DNA of 8,685 bases, taken from NCBI GenBank assembly GCA_934615145.1, contig CAKTTM010000067.1, positions 1 through 8,685 on the forward strand, given 5' to 3'. How positions within the stretch are numbered: the stretch's first letter is position 1; each line of letters opens with the position of its first letter. Below, piece after piece: positions 1 to 7,757 of the stretch. A program made the translations under genes and the position numbers. The notes under the pieces are model-generated. The model was not told where the DNA came from. It saw nothing but the letters and a program-made list of their open reading frames with translations, and made no database searches. Source of the stretch: an uncultured Clostridia bacterium (GTDB taxonomy: Bacteria > Bacillota > Clostridia > Christensenellales > Aristaeellaceae).

Positions 1-1296
1 GGGCTGGCCTGTGGCGTGACGGCGGATGATCTCCTCCACCACCGCGTCGTACTTGCCCTTCTTGCCGCGATAGACCATGTCATTGAGGTCCTGGCGGATC
101 ATGGGCATGTTGGTGGGCACCTGCACCACGTCCAGCCGATAGATGCCCTGGAACTCCTCTTCCTCGGTCTTGGCCGTGCCCGTCATGCCCGACAGCTTGC
201 CATACATGCGGAAATAGTTCTGGAAGGTGATGGTGGCCAGTGTCTTTGACTCCCGTTCGACCTTCACGTGCTCTTTGGCTTCGATGGCCTGGTGCAGGCC
301 GTCGGAGTACCTGCGGCCCACCATCAGGCGGCCGGTGAACTCATCGACAATGATGACCTCGCCGTTTTGCACCACATAGTCGGTATCACGCTTGAACAGC
401 GTGTTGGCCTTCAGCGCCTGGATGAGGTAGTGGTTAAGCTCATTGTTCTCGGGGTCGGAGAGGTTCTCGATGCCAAAGGCGCTTTCGGCCTTGGCCGTGC
501 CCTCCTCAGTGAAGACCACGGTGCGGTCCTTCTCCTCCACTGTGTAGTCCTGCTCATTTTTCAGACGGACGACAAAGCGGTCAGCCTTTTCGTACATGTC
601 AGTGGGCTTATCGCCCTGCCCAGAGATGATCAGCGGCGTCCTGGCCTCATCGATCAGGATGGAGTCCACTTCGTCGACGATGGCGTAGTGGTGACCGCGC
701 TGCACCATGTCGCGCTGGTAGACCACCATGTTGTCACGCAGGTAGTCAAAACCCATCTCATTGTTGGTGCCATAAGTGATGTCGCAGGCATAGGCCGCGC
801 GCCGCTGCTCGTTGCTCAGGTCGTGCACGATCACGCCCACACTCAGGCCCATGAAGCGGTAGAGCTTGCCCATGTCCTCTCCCTGGAACTTGGCCAAGTA
901 GTCATTGACGGTGACGATGTGGACACCCTTGCCGGTCAGCGCGTTGAGGTAAGCAGGCAGACAGGCGGTCAGGGTCTTCCCCTCGCCTGTCTTCATCTCG
1001 GCGATGCGCCCCTGGTGCAGCACGATGCCGCCAATCAGCTGGACATAGAAGGGCCGCATGCCCAGCGTGCGGCGGGCAGCCTCTCGCACGGCGGCAAAGG
1101 CCTCCGGCAGCAGTTGGTCCAGCGTCTCCCCCTGCTCAAGCCGCTGCCTGAACTCGGGGGTCTTGGCCGCCAGCTGGCTGTCGCTGAGCTTCTCAAACTG
1201 AGGCTCCAGCGCCTCTATCTTGTCGGCCAGCTTCTTGAGGGGCTTTAGCTGTGCCTCAGCCCCCAGGCCGAAAACCTTTAACAATCCTTCTAACAT
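1..1296 (-). CDS. secA: Preprotein translocase ATPase SecA, N-terminal part (cut by window edge)
   Basis: SecA is the cytosolic/peripheral-membrane ATPase that pushes preproteins through the SecYEG channel. Only residues 1-432 are visible; a full SecA is usually 800-950 residues, so the rest lies left of position 1. The visible part holds the Walker A loop GEGKT at residues 104-108 within [10 protein letters not shown], the NDYLAK motif near 131-136, the DEAD-type Walker B DEVD at 208-211 followed by [10 protein letters not shown], the preprotein cross-linking region after about residue 225, and the GMTGTA motif in the 370s-380s. The ATG at 1296 is chosen because AAGGAG (1303-1308) sits 6 nt upstream and the protein begins like other SecA proteins ([10 protein letters not shown]). 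It is divergent from the lactonase gene and has its own promoter. One stretch is atypical: residues 136-143 read KFQGEDMG where most SecA have a (K/R)RDxEWMG-like sequence. Confidence 0.97.
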   Translation of the reverse strand, partial: MLEGLLKVFGLGAEAQLKPLKKLADKIEALEPQFEKLSDSQLAAKTPEFRQRLEQGETLDQLLPEAFAAVREAARRTLGMRPFYVQLIGGIVLHQGRIAEMKTGEGKTLTACLPAYLNALTGKGVHIVTVNDYLAKFQGEDMGKLYRFMGLSVGVIVHDLSNEQRRAAYACDITYGTNNEMGFDYLRDNMVVYQRDMVQRGHHYAIVDEVDSILIDEARTPLIISGQGDKPTDMYEKADRFVVRLKNEQDYTVEEKDRTVVFTEEGTAKAESAFGIENLSDPENNELNHYLIQALKANTLFKRDTDYVVQNGEVIIVDEFTGRLMVGRRYSDGLHQAIEAKEHVKVERESKTLATITFQNYFRMYGKLSGMTGTAKTEEEEFQGIYRLDVVQVPTNMPMIRQDLNDMVYRGKKGKYDAVVEEIIRRHATGQP

Positions 1297-1327
1297 CACT
1301 GTCTCCTTGGGCATAACGCCAAAGCAC

Positions 1328-1356
1328 ATTATACATGCTCGTCCCTTGAGCCGCAA
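1328..1356 (-). promoter_or_regulatory. Predicted sigma-A-type promoter of secA
   Basis: Reading the minus strand, TTGCGG (1356-1351) is followed after 17 nt by a perfect TATAAT (1333-1328). The predicted transcription start is about 1321, which gives a leader of roughly 25 nt with AAGGAG 6 nt before the ATG. The -35 box matches the consensus only in TTG, so the consensus -10 carries most of the prediction. Confidence 0.6.
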
Positions 1357-1370
1357 GCCAGCGCCCATGC

Positions 1371-1399
1371 TTGTTACCACTGCGTCACAATGCTATACT
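1371..1399 (+). promoter_or_regulatory. Predicted promoter of the lactonase gene, extended -10
   Basis: TTGTTA (1371-1376) and TATACT (1394-1399) are separated by 17 nt. TGC directly precedes the -10 box, which makes an extended -10 (TGn) element. A start near 1405-1407 would leave only about 16-18 nt of leader, with the ribosome binding site almost at the 5' end of the message. The -35 box is 14 bp from the -35 box of the divergent secA promoter. Confidence 0.6.
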
Positions 1400-1406
1400 G
1401 TCACAA
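1371..1406. promoter_or_regulatory. Possible operator: TTGT/ACAA repeats across the lactonase promoter
   Basis: TTGTTAC (1371-1377) and GTCACAA (1384-1390) form an inverted repeat with 6 of 7 pairs and a 6-nt spacer, overlapping the -35 box. A second exact GTCACAA (1400-1406) lies 16 bp after the first, so the -10 box sits between two direct copies. Three related 7-mers around one promoter suggest a repressor or activator site. No regulator gene is visible in the window and the motif is short enough to be chance. Confidence 0.3.
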
Positions 1407-1407
1407 A

Positions 1408-1414
1408 AAGGAGG
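1408..1414 (+). promoter_or_regulatory. Ribosome binding site that sets the lactonase start
   Basis: AAGGAGG is a near-perfect Shine-Dalgarno sequence placed 8 nt before the ATG at 1423. An in-frame ATG at 1390 lies upstream of this site and upstream of the predicted transcription start, so it is rejected as the start. Confidence 0.85.
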
Positions 1415-1422
1415 TTCATAAC

Positions 1423-2409
1423 ATGCGCTTTTATGTGGGAACCTACTCCGTACCCGGCAGTCCGGGCATCGCGGTGTGTGAACTGAAGGACGATAAGCTG
1501 CGCCTGCTGTCAGGCTATGAGGCGCTGAGCAACCCTTCCTGGTTGACGGCCTCGCCCGATGGCCGGCACCTCTATGTGGCGGCGCGGATATCGCGCGAGG
1601 AGGCTTCCATCGCCTCGCTGCGCAGCCTGAGTACCGGGCTCGAACCCTTGAGCGAGCTGGCAAGCGGCGGCAACAATACCTGTCATCTGACGCTGGATGA
1701 CAAGGAGCAGCTGATGATCGCCTCGCACTATGGCAATGGGCGCCTGTCACTGCTGCGCCTGGAGGAGGGCAGGGTGGCTGAGTGCCTGCAGGTGATACAG
1801 CATCAAGGCAGCGGCCCTGTCAAGGGCAGGCAGGAGGGTCCACACGCCCACCACAGCGCCTTCCGGCCCGGCACCAAGGAGGTCTTTGCCTGCGACCTGG
1901 GCTGCGACCGCATCTTCATGTATTCCCTTCAGGAGCGTCTGCTGGCCCTCTCAGACATCGAGCTGCCCGCGGGTTCAGGCCCCCGGCATCTGGTCTTCGA
2001 CGGGCCGGAGCGCTTCTACGCCTGCGGCGAGCTGGACAGCTCTGTCATGTTCTTCGCACTGGCCGGTGGCCTGTGGCAGATGAAGCAGCGCCTGTCCACC
2101 ATCCCTGAAGGTGTCAAGGGCAACAGCACCGCTGCCATCCGGCTGCAGGGGCGGTGGCTCTATGTCTCCAACCGCGGCCACGACAGCATCGCCGCCTTTG
2201 AGCTTGATGAAAACGGCAGCATGAGCCTGGACCGGCACATCCCCTCGCATGGCCAGTGGCCGCGCGACTTTGTGCCCCATGGTGAGGGCTTGCTCTTCGC
2301 TAACCAGAACGCGGGCGGGCTGACCTATGTATCGCAGTCAGGTGAATTGATCAGCGCCCTGGACATCCCCGGCGCGGTTTGCGTGGCGGGGCTCCAGGGC
2401 GCCGGTTGA
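1423..2409 (+). CDS. pgl: Lactonase-family seven-bladed beta-propeller, probable 6-phosphogluconolactonase
   Basis: The 328-residue product belongs to the Pgl/YbhE lactonase family, whose characterised members hydrolyse 6-phosphogluconolactone to 6-phosphogluconate in the oxidative pentose phosphate pathway; E. coli Pgl has 331 residues. The chain starts directly with the first blade (MRFYVGTYS), has no signal peptide and is probably cytosolic. Family signatures are seen in order: CHLTLDD (87-93), GPHAHHSAF (139-147) then ACDLGCDRIFMY (156-167), GSGPRHLVF (184-192) then GELDSS, YVSNRGHDSIAAF (247-259) and WPRDFVPH (279-286). No zwf, gnd or other pentose phosphate gene is adjacent, and some family members act on other lactones, so the substrate is inferred. 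The gene is monocistronic here, divergent from secA and convergent with hslU. Its last 17 or so codons encode a strong hairpin. Confidence 0.85.
   Translation: MRFYVGTYSVPGSPGIAVCELKDDKLRLLSGYEALSNPSWLTASPDGRHLYVAARISREEASIASLRSLSTGLEPLSELASGGNNTCHLTLDDKEQLMIASHYGNGRLSLLRLEEGRVAECLQVIQHQGSGPVKGRQEGPHAHHSAFRPGTKEVFACDLGCDRIFMYSLQERLLALSDIELPAGSGPRHLVFDGPERFYACGELDSSVMFFALAGGLWQMKQRLSTIPEGVKGNSTAAIRLQGRWLYVSNRGHDSIAAFELDENGSMSLDRHIPSHGQWPRDFVPHGEGLLFANQNAGGLTYVSQSGELISALDIPGAVCVAGLQGAG
2354..2402. terminator. Large GC-rich hairpin at the convergent pgl/hslU ends, possible two-way terminator
   Basis: GCGCCCTGGA (2354-2363) pairs perfectly with TCCAGGGCGC (2393-2402). Inside, CCCCG (2367-2371) pairs with CGGGG (2387-2391) and CGCG (2373-2376) with CGTG (2382-2385, one G-U), closing on a 5-nt loop: about 19 pairs in all. 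For the hslU message the hairpin begins 17 nt after the stop codon, a typical position for a 3' end. For pgl it lies within the last codons. Neither strand has a clean U-tract after it, so it may stop transcription inefficiently, work with Rho, or only protect the 3' end. No other terminator candidate fits the 10-bp gap between the two genes. Confidence 0.5.
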
Positions 2410-2419
2410 TCGTCTACTC

Positions 2420-3787
2420 TTAGAGAATGTACTTGCTCAGGTCCGCCTTCTTGGCGGCCTTGACATGCTCTGTGACATAGGCGGCGGTGATATTGAGCGG
2501 AATATCCGGCATATCATCGCCGCCGGCGTTATAGCTGATGTCTTCCAGCAGCTCTTCAAAGACGCTGTGCAGGCGGCGCGCGCCGATGTTTTCTTCCTGG
2601 TCATTGGCGTTGCAGGCGGCGTCGGCGATGGCTTCCAGCGCCTCCTGGTCAAAGCTCAGGTGCACCTTGTCCACCGCCAGCAGCGCCTTGTACTGTAGTG
2701 TCAAGGCATTGTCCGGCTGGGTCAGGATGCGGATGAAGTCATCACGGGTGAGCGACTTGAGCATGACATGCACCGGAAAGCGGCCCTGCAGCTCAGGGAT
2801 AAGGTCGGACACCTTGGCCACGTGAAAGGCGCCTGCCGCGATAAAAAGCATGAAGTCGGTACGCACCGCGCCATGCTTGGTGTTGACGGTGCTGCCCTCC
2901 ACGATGGGAAGTATATCGCGCTGCACGCCCTCGCGGGAGACATCCGGCCCCTGGCCGGAGCTGCGGCCCGCCACCTTGTCGATCTCATCGATGAAGACAA
3001 TGCCGTCCTGCTCAGCCCTGCGGATGGCCTCTTCCTTGACGGCGTCCTCGTCGATCAGCTTCTGCGCCTCTTCCTGTATCAGTATCTTGCGCGCTTCCTT
3101 GACCTTGACGCGGCGCAGCTTGGTCTTCTTGGGCATCATACCGCCCATCATGTCGCCGATATTGATGGAGTTGCCACCCACCTCCAGGTTGGGTGTGGCT
3201 TCCTCCACCTCGATCTCGATCTCCCTGTCCTCCAGCTGGCCCTGGCGCAGCTGCTCGTAGATGTCCGCGCGGCGTCCGCTCAGGCGCTGCTTCTCTTCCT
3301 CTGTGGGCTCCGGCTCCTTGTTGCGGCCGGACAGCAGCATGTCGATGGGGTTCTGGGCTGGCTTCTTGGGCGGATTGACTAACAGACTGACCAGCCTGTC
3401 CTCCGCCATCACCTCAGCGCGCGTCTTGACGCGCAGCTCATGCTCGTCCTTGACCATGCGCACGGCATTCTCCACCAGGTCACGGATAATGCCCTCCACA
3501 TCGCGGCCTACATAGCCCACCTCGGTCAACTTGGTGGCCTCCACCTTGACAAAGGGCGCATTGACCAGCTTGGCCAGGCGTCTTGCGATCTCTGTCTTGC
3601 CCACGCCGGTCGGGCCCATCATCAGGATGTTCTTGGGGTAGATTTCTTCCCGCATGTCATCGGATACCAGACTGCGGCGGTAGCGGTTGCGCAGCGCAAT
3701 GGCCACCATCCGCTTGGCCTCCTCCTGGCCAATGATATAGCGATCCAGCTCGCGCACCACCTCGCGGGGCGTCAATACCTTGCTCAT
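2420..3787 (-). CDS. hslU: HslU (ClpY), AAA+ unfoldase ATPase of the HslUV protease
   Basis: HslU forms hexameric rings that unfold protein substrates with ATP and thread them into the HslV chamber in the cytosol. The 455-residue length is normal for the family. Visible features are the N-terminal [17 protein letters not shown], Walker A GPTGVGKT (58-65), the pore loop GYVGR (91-95), the intermediate (I) domain at roughly 110-245 with a charged stretch and a Gly/Met-rich stretch near 211-218, Walker B GIVFIDE (262-268), and the C-terminal AAA+ subdomain ending DLSKYIL. That hydrophobic tail is the part that docks into HslV and activates it, so it should pair with the HslV encoded just upstream. 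The ATG overlaps the hslV stop as ATGA, and GGAGG (3792-3796) lies 4 nt before it, which indicates translational coupling. codY, which often follows hslU in Bacilli, is replaced by the convergent lactonase gene. Confidence 0.97.
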   Translation of the reverse strand: MSKVLTPREVVRELDRYIIGQEEAKRMVAIALRNRYRRSLVSDDMREEIYPKNILMMGPTGVGKTEIARRLAKLVNAPFVKVEATKLTEVGYVGRDVEGIIRDLVENAVRMVKDEHELRVKTRAEVMAEDRLVSLLVNPPKKPAQNPIDMLLSGRNKEPEPTEEEKQRLSGRRADIYEQLRQGQLEDREIEIEVEEATPNLEVGGNSINIGDMMGGMMPKKTKLRRVKVKEARKILIQEEAQKLIDEDAVKEEAIRRAEQDGIVFIDEIDKVAGRSSGQGPDVSREGVQRDILPIVEGSTVNTKHGAVRTDFMLFIAAGAFHVAKVSDLIPELQGRFPVHVMLKSLTRDDFIRILTQPDNALTLQYKALLAVDKVHLSFDQEALEAIADAACNANDQEENIGARRLHSVFEELLEDISYNAGGDDMPDIPLNITAAYVTEHVKAAKKADLSKYIL

Positions 3788-4317
3788 ACGTCCTCCACGA
3801 TGATGTTGTCGTTGGTGAAGACGCAGATGGAGGCCGCGATCTGCAGCGCCTTCAGCGCGATCTCCCGCGCGCTGAGCTCGGTATTCTGCACCAGCGCACG
3901 GGCGGCGGCCAGGGCAAAGTTGCCGCCCGAACCAATGGCGCAGACGCCGTCATCGGGGTTGATGACCTCGCCATTGCCAGAAACAATCAGCAGATCATCG
4001 GCGTCCGCCACGATCATCATGGCCTCCAGCTTGCGCAGCGCCTTGTCGCCCCGCCACTCTTTGGCCAGCTCCACCGCCGCGCGCTCCAGATTGCCACTAA
4101 ACTGTGTGAGCATCTCCTCAAAGCGGTCGCTGAGGGTGAAGGCATCGGCCACAGAGCCTGCAAAGCCGATGGCCACCTGATCATTGTACACACGGCGCAC
4201 CTTGCGCGCGCTGTTTTTGAAGATGGTGTTTTGCCCCATGGTCACCTGACCGTCGCCCGCGATGGCAACCTTGCCGCCGCGCCGCACGGCGCAGATGGTC
4301 GTGCCCCTTAGTTCCAT
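3784..4317 (-). CDS. hslV: HslV (ClpQ), threonine peptidase subunit of the HslUV protease
   Basis: HslV is the proteasome-beta-like peptidase that forms two stacked hexamers and degrades substrates fed by HslU. The product has 177 residues and begins MELRG followed by TT. Mature HslV needs an N-terminal threonine, so Thr6 is probably exposed by removal of a five-residue propeptide, rather than by simple Met removal as in E. coli. This is a Thr enzyme, unlike B. subtilis CodW, which uses Ser. Other family marks are GDGQVTMG (21-28), Lys39 in ARKVRR (the equivalent of catalytic Lys33), [12 protein letters not shown] (51-62), AVELAKEWR (81-89) and IGSGG (128-132) with Ser130. AGGAGG (4326-4331) overlaps the trmFO stop codon and lies 8 nt before the ATG, which fixes the start. 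It overlaps hslU by 4 nt. Confidence 0.97.
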   Translation of the reverse strand: MELRGTTICAVRRGGKVAIAGDGQVTMGQNTIFKNSARKVRRVYNDQVAIGFAGSVADAFTLSDRFEEMLTQFSGNLERAAVELAKEWRGDKALRKLEAMMIVADADDLLIVSGNGEVINPDDGVCAIGSGGNFALAAARALVQNTELSAREIALKALQIAASICVFTNDNIIVEDV

Positions 4318-4325
4318 GTGTCCGC

Positions 4326-4331
4326 CCTCCT
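4326..4331 (-). promoter_or_regulatory. hslV ribosome binding site built into the trmFO stop codon
   Basis: The trmFO stop TAG (4332-4330) runs directly into the Shine-Dalgarno sequence as TAGGAGGG, with 8 nt to the hslV ATG. A ribosome finishing trmFO sits on the initiation signal of hslV, so the two are probably translated in a coupled way. Confidence 0.8.
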
Positions 4332-5637
4332 ATGAAAGCTCGGTTTGTTTGATGTCTTCGATGATGTTAAGCGCCTGCTCGGCCAGCATCAGATAGCGCT
4401 GTTCCTTGCCGCGTACTCTTAGCTTCAGGGGATCCATCAGGCCAAAGGTGATGTTCATGGGCTGATAGTGCCTGTTGGGCGTGGCCACATAGCGGGCCAG
4501 CGCGCCGATGGCGGTGCTGGCGGGGAAACTGATAGCCGCCTTGCCCTGCAGCTGCCTTGCCATATTCAGCCCGCACAGCAGGCCGGAGGATGCGCTCTCC
4601 ACATAGCCCTCCACGCCGGTGATCTGTCCGGCAAAAAAGACGCCCGGCCTGCTGAGCATCTGATAATGCTGATCCAAGAAACCGGGGCTGTTGAGGAAGG
4701 TGTTGCGATGCATCACACCATAGCGCGCAAACTGTGCGTTCTCAAGCCCCGGGATGATGCCAAAGACGCGCTTTTGCTCCGGAAATTTAAGCCTGGTCTG
4801 AAAGCCCACCAGGTTATACATGCTGTCAGAGGCGTCGTCGCGCCTGAGCTGCAGCACAGCGAAGGGCTGGCGTCCTGTTCGCGGATCCTTGAGCCCCACT
4901 GGCTTGAGCGGGCCAAAGGCAATGGCCATCTCGCCGCGCCGTGCAAGCGATTCAATGGGCATGCAGCCCTCAAAGACCTTGCTCTCCTCAAAGCCGTGGA
5001 TGGGCGCGGTCTCAGCCGTCAGCAGTGCCTGATGGAAGGCCCTGTACTCCTGCTCGTCCATCGGGCAATTGATATAGTCATCGCCCCTGTCATAGCGCGA
5101 TGCCTTGAAGGCGCGGCTCATGTCGATGCTGTCCTTCATCACGATGGGGGCAGCCGCGTCGTAAAAGTTGAGCAAACCTATCTCAGGCAGCGACATGATG
5201 GCATCGCTGAGCGGCTGGGATGTCAGCGGCCCGGTGGCGATGATGGCGGGCGCATCCGGGAACTCTGTCACTTCCTCAGACACGAAGTCCACCAAAGGAT
5301 GCGCTTTGAGCGTATCGGTGATAAGGCCGGAGAAGGCCTCACGATCCACTGCCAGCGCGCCGCCGGCCGGCACCCTGGCCTGATCCGCCGCCTTGATAAT
5401 CAAGGAGTCCAGGCGGCGCATCTCCTCTTTGAGCAAACCGACCGCGTTCTGCAATCTGTCGGAGCGCAAGGAGTTGGAGCAAACCAGCTCGGCAAAGAGC
5501 GCGCTGTTGTGCGCAGGCGACATCTGCTCTGGCTTCATGTCGTACAGCGTCACCGCCTGTCCGCGGCTGACCAGCTGCCAGGCGGCCTCGCAGCCGGCCA
5601 GGCCGGCGCCGATGACCTTGACGCGATGCTTAGTCAT
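4330..5637 (-). CDS. trmFO: TrmFO, folate/FAD-dependent tRNA (uracil-54) C5-methyltransferase
   Basis: TrmFO makes ribothymidine (m5U) at position 54 in the T-loop of tRNAs, using methylenetetrahydrofolate and FADH2. It is a cytosolic enzyme typical of Bacillota and some other phyla, formerly called Gid. From the chosen start the product has 435 residues, the same as the B. subtilis enzyme. The FAD dinucleotide fold is seen at VIGAGLAGCEAAWQL (8-22). Cys53 in LVCSNSLRS and Cys225 in FEGCMPIE correspond to the two functionally important cysteines known in B. subtilis. Further marks are PAGGALAVDR (90-99), IATGPLTS (133-140), FYDAAAPIV (158-166), GVMHRNTF (307-314) and FFAGQITGVEGYVES (334-348). 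The ATG at 5637 overlaps the topA stop (ATGACTAA) and puts GAGLAG where homologs have it. An ATG at 5661 with GGGAGG 4 nt upstream would add eight residues and cannot be excluded. Confidence 0.96.
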   Translation of the reverse strand: MTKHRVKVIGAGLAGCEAAWQLVSRGQAVTLYDMKPEQMSPAHNSALFAELVCSNSLRSDRLQNAVGLLKEEMRRLDSLIIKAADQARVPAGGALAVDREAFSGLITDTLKAHPLVDFVSEEVTEFPDAPAIIATGPLTSQPLSDAIMSLPEIGLLNFYDAAAPIVMKDSIDMSRAFKASRYDRGDDYINCPMDEQEYRAFHQALLTAETAPIHGFEESKVFEGCMPIESLARRGEMAIAFGPLKPVGLKDPRTGRQPFAVLQLRRDDASDSMYNLVGFQTRLKFPEQKRVFGIIPGLENAQFARYGVMHRNTFLNSPGFLDQHYQMLSRPGVFFAGQITGVEGYVESASSGLLCGLNMARQLQGKAAISFPASTAIGALARYVATPNRHYQPMNITFGLMDPLKLRVRGKEQRYLMLAEQALNIIEDIKQTELS

Positions 5638-7750
5638 TGTCCTCGTCTTCAGCGGGTTCATAGTCCTCCCGGTGGCGGCAGGTCTCGCTGGAGCACAGCA
5701 GCAGGGAGCCAGCCTTGCGGTACTTCATGGTCATATAGCTGCCACAGACCGGACAGGGCTTGCTGACCGGGCGCTCCCAGGAGACGAAGTCGCAGTCAGG
5801 GTAGCGATCACAGCCGTAGAACTTGCGGCCCTTCTTGCTTGTCTTTTCCAGCAGCTGGCCGCCGCAGCTGGGGCAGGCGACGCCGATATGGATCAGGATA
5901 GGCAGCGTATTGCGGCACTCGGGAAAGTTGGGGCAGGCCAGGAAGCGGCCAAAGCGGCCATTCTTGTACACCATGGTGGCGCCGCACTTGTCGCAGATCA
6001 CATCGCTCTTCTCGTCTTCAATGACGATCTTCTCGATGTCCTGCTCCGCCTTCTCCAGCATCTTCTCAAAGGGCGGATAAAACTGGCGCAGCACATCCTT
6101 CCAGGGCTTCTCGCCGGCTTCCACGCTGTCGAGCTCATCTTCCATGCGGGCGGTAAAGTCGGTATCCACAATGGTCTCAAAGTACTCACCCATCAGGCCG
6201 TTGACCATGCGGCCAAGCTCAGTGGGATAGAGGCGCTTCTTCTCGCGGGAGACATAGCCCCTGGCAATGATGGTCGACACTGTAGGCGCATAGGTGGAGG
6301 GGCGGCCGATGCCCAGCTCCTCCAGCGCCTTGACCAGTGAGGCCTCGGTATAGCGGGTGGGCGGCTGGGTAAAGTGCTGCTCCTTGCTGACCTCTTTGAG
6401 CTTGACCGCCTCGCCTTCCTTGAGGCTGGGCAGCTTACTCTCCTGCTTTTCCTCCACCTCGTCGCTGCCCTCCTCGTAGATGGCAGTGAAGCCGGCAAAG
6501 GTCTTGTGCTCGCCATAGTAGCGCAGCAGGGTCTTGTTGCCTTCCATCTCGATGGTCAGCGTGTCGTAGCGCGCCTGGCTCATCTGGCTGGCCAGGAAGC
6601 GGTTGTAGATCAGACGATAGAGCGCCAGCTGATCGCGTGAGAGGTACTGCTTGATGCTCTCGGGCGTTCTCGCAGCCACCGTGGGGCGGATGGCCTCGTG
6701 GGCATCCTGCGCCTTGTTGCGACCCTTGTAGATATTGGGGGTCTTGGGCAGGTAGTCGGTGCCGTAGACATCGCCAATCTGCTGGCGTACGGTGCCAAGC
6801 GCGTCATCGCTGACCCGCACGGAGTCCGTTCTGATATAGGTGACCAGGCCCTGTGTGCCCTCTTTGCCCAGATCCACACCCTCGTAGAGGCCCTGCACCA
6901 CCTGCATGGTCTTGGCGATGGTGAAGTTAAGCTTGCGCGAGGCCTCCTGCTGGAGTGTCGAGGTGGTAAAGGGCGGGGCCGGTGCCTTCTTGCGCTCCTT
7001 GCGCTTGAAGGACTTGACAGTATAGTCGGCAGCCTTGATCTGGCGCTCCGCCTTGTCTGCCTGCGCCTGGGAGGCGATGGCCGCTTTCTTGCCATCCAGA
7101 TGGGTCAGCCTGGTCTTGAGGGCTATCTGCTTGCCTGCCTCGTCCTTGACCTGTACCTGGGCAAAGATATCCCAGTACTCCTCGGGCACGAAGGCCTCTA
7201 TCTCTTCCTCCCGGCTGACGATCATGCCCGTCGCCACGCTCTGCACGCGGCCTGCGGACAGTCCCTTGCGCACCTTGGCCCAGAGCAGCGGGCTGATCTT
7301 ATAGCCCACCAGGCGATCCAGCGCCCGGCGCGCCTGCTGCGCGTCCACCAGGTTCAGGTCGATCTGCCTGGGCGCCTTGATGGCGGCGGTGACGGCGGAC
7401 TTGGTGATCTCATGAAAGGCAACGCGCTTGGCCTGCTTGGGATCCAGCTTCAGGGCCTGCGCCAAGTGCCAGGAGATGGCCTCGCCCTCCCTGTCCGGGT
7501 CTGTGGCCAGGTAGACCTCGGTGGAGGCCTTGGCCTGCTTGCGCAGCTTGGCCAGTATATCTCCCTTGCCGTGGATGGTGATATAACTCATATCATAGTC
7601 ATTGTCGGTGTCCACACCGATGCGCGACTTTGGCAGGTCACGGACATGGCCTTGTGAGGCCTCCACTTTATAGCCCCGGCCCAGGAACTTTTCCAGGGTA
7701 TGCGCCTTGGCGGGTGATTCTACGATAACCAGTTTTTGTTTGACGGGCAC
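5630..7750 (-). CDS. topA: DNA topoisomerase I (type IA), three zinc-ribbon modules
   Basis: TopA relaxes negative supercoils by cutting and passing one DNA strand, with Mg2+ and a tyrosine-DNA intermediate. The 706 residues compare with 691 in B. subtilis. The Toprim domain has KLVIVESPAKA (6-16, Glu11) and the acidic triad in DPDRE (84-88). Ser-Ala-Gly-Arg-Val-Gln-Ser (165-171) marks the core, and the catalytic tyrosine is Tyr305 in GLVTYIRTDS. The C-terminus has three four-cysteine modules: Cys586/589/606/612, Cys626/629/647/653 and Cys666/669/686/691, all complete, then an acidic tail ending EDEDND. The start is GTG: GGAGG (7758-7762) lies 7 nt upstream, an in-frame TGA at 7766-7768 rules out a longer form, and the N-terminus matches the family. 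It has its own promoter after dprA and overlaps trmFO by 8 nt. Confidence 0.97.
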   Translation of the reverse strand: MPVKQKLVIVESPAKAHTLEKFLGRGYKVEASQGHVRDLPKSRIGVDTDNDYDMSYITIHGKGDILAKLRKQAKASTEVYLATDPDREGEAISWHLAQALKLDPKQAKRVAFHEITKSAVTAAIKAPRQIDLNLVDAQQARRALDRLVGYKISPLLWAKVRKGLSAGRVQSVATGMIVSREEEIEAFVPEEYWDIFAQVQVKDEAGKQIALKTRLTHLDGKKAAIASQAQADKAERQIKAADYTVKSFKRKERKKAPAPPFTTSTLQQEASRKLNFTIAKTMQVVQGLYEGVDLGKEGTQGLVTYIRTDSVRVSDDALGTVRQQIGDVYGTDYLPKTPNIYKGRNKAQDAHEAIRPTVAARTPESIKQYLSRDQLALYRLIYNRFLASQMSQARYDTLTIEMEGNKTLLRYYGEHKTFAGFTAIYEEGSDEVEEKQESKLPSLKEGEAVKLKEVSKEQHFTQPPTRYTEASLVKALEELGIGRPSTYAPTVSTIIARGYVSREKKRLYPTELGRMVNGLMGEYFETIVDTDFTARMEDELDSVEAGEKPWKDVLRQFYPPFEKMLEKAEQDIEKIVIEDEKSDVICDKCGATMVYKNGRFGRFLACPNFPECRNTLPILIHIGVACPSCGGQLLEKTSKKGRKFYGCDRYPDCDFVSWERPVSKPCPVCGSYMTMKYRKAGSLLLCSSETCRHREDYEPAEDEDND

Positions 7751-7757
7751 GCCTAAT

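Noticed and set aside
268..1248. Open frame on the plus strand opposite secA
   Set aside because: Its translation is rich in Val, Leu, His and Asp with no recognisable domain, and the minus strand encodes a clear SecA.
1390..1422. Upstream in-frame ATG extending the lactonase by 11 residues
   Set aside because: It precedes the predicted transcription start and the strong AAGGAGG site, and the added residues are not part of the first propeller blade.
4468..5766. Long open frame on the plus strand (432 codons) opposite trmFO and the topA 3' end
   Set aside because: It lies antisense to strongly conserved genes. Its translation is low-complexity, His/Leu/Gly-rich and resembles no family. Such frames are expected in GC-rich coding DNA.
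6698..7657. Open frame on the plus strand opposite topA
   Set aside because: It is a shadow of topA codon bias. The opposite strand has an intact, full-length topoisomerase I.
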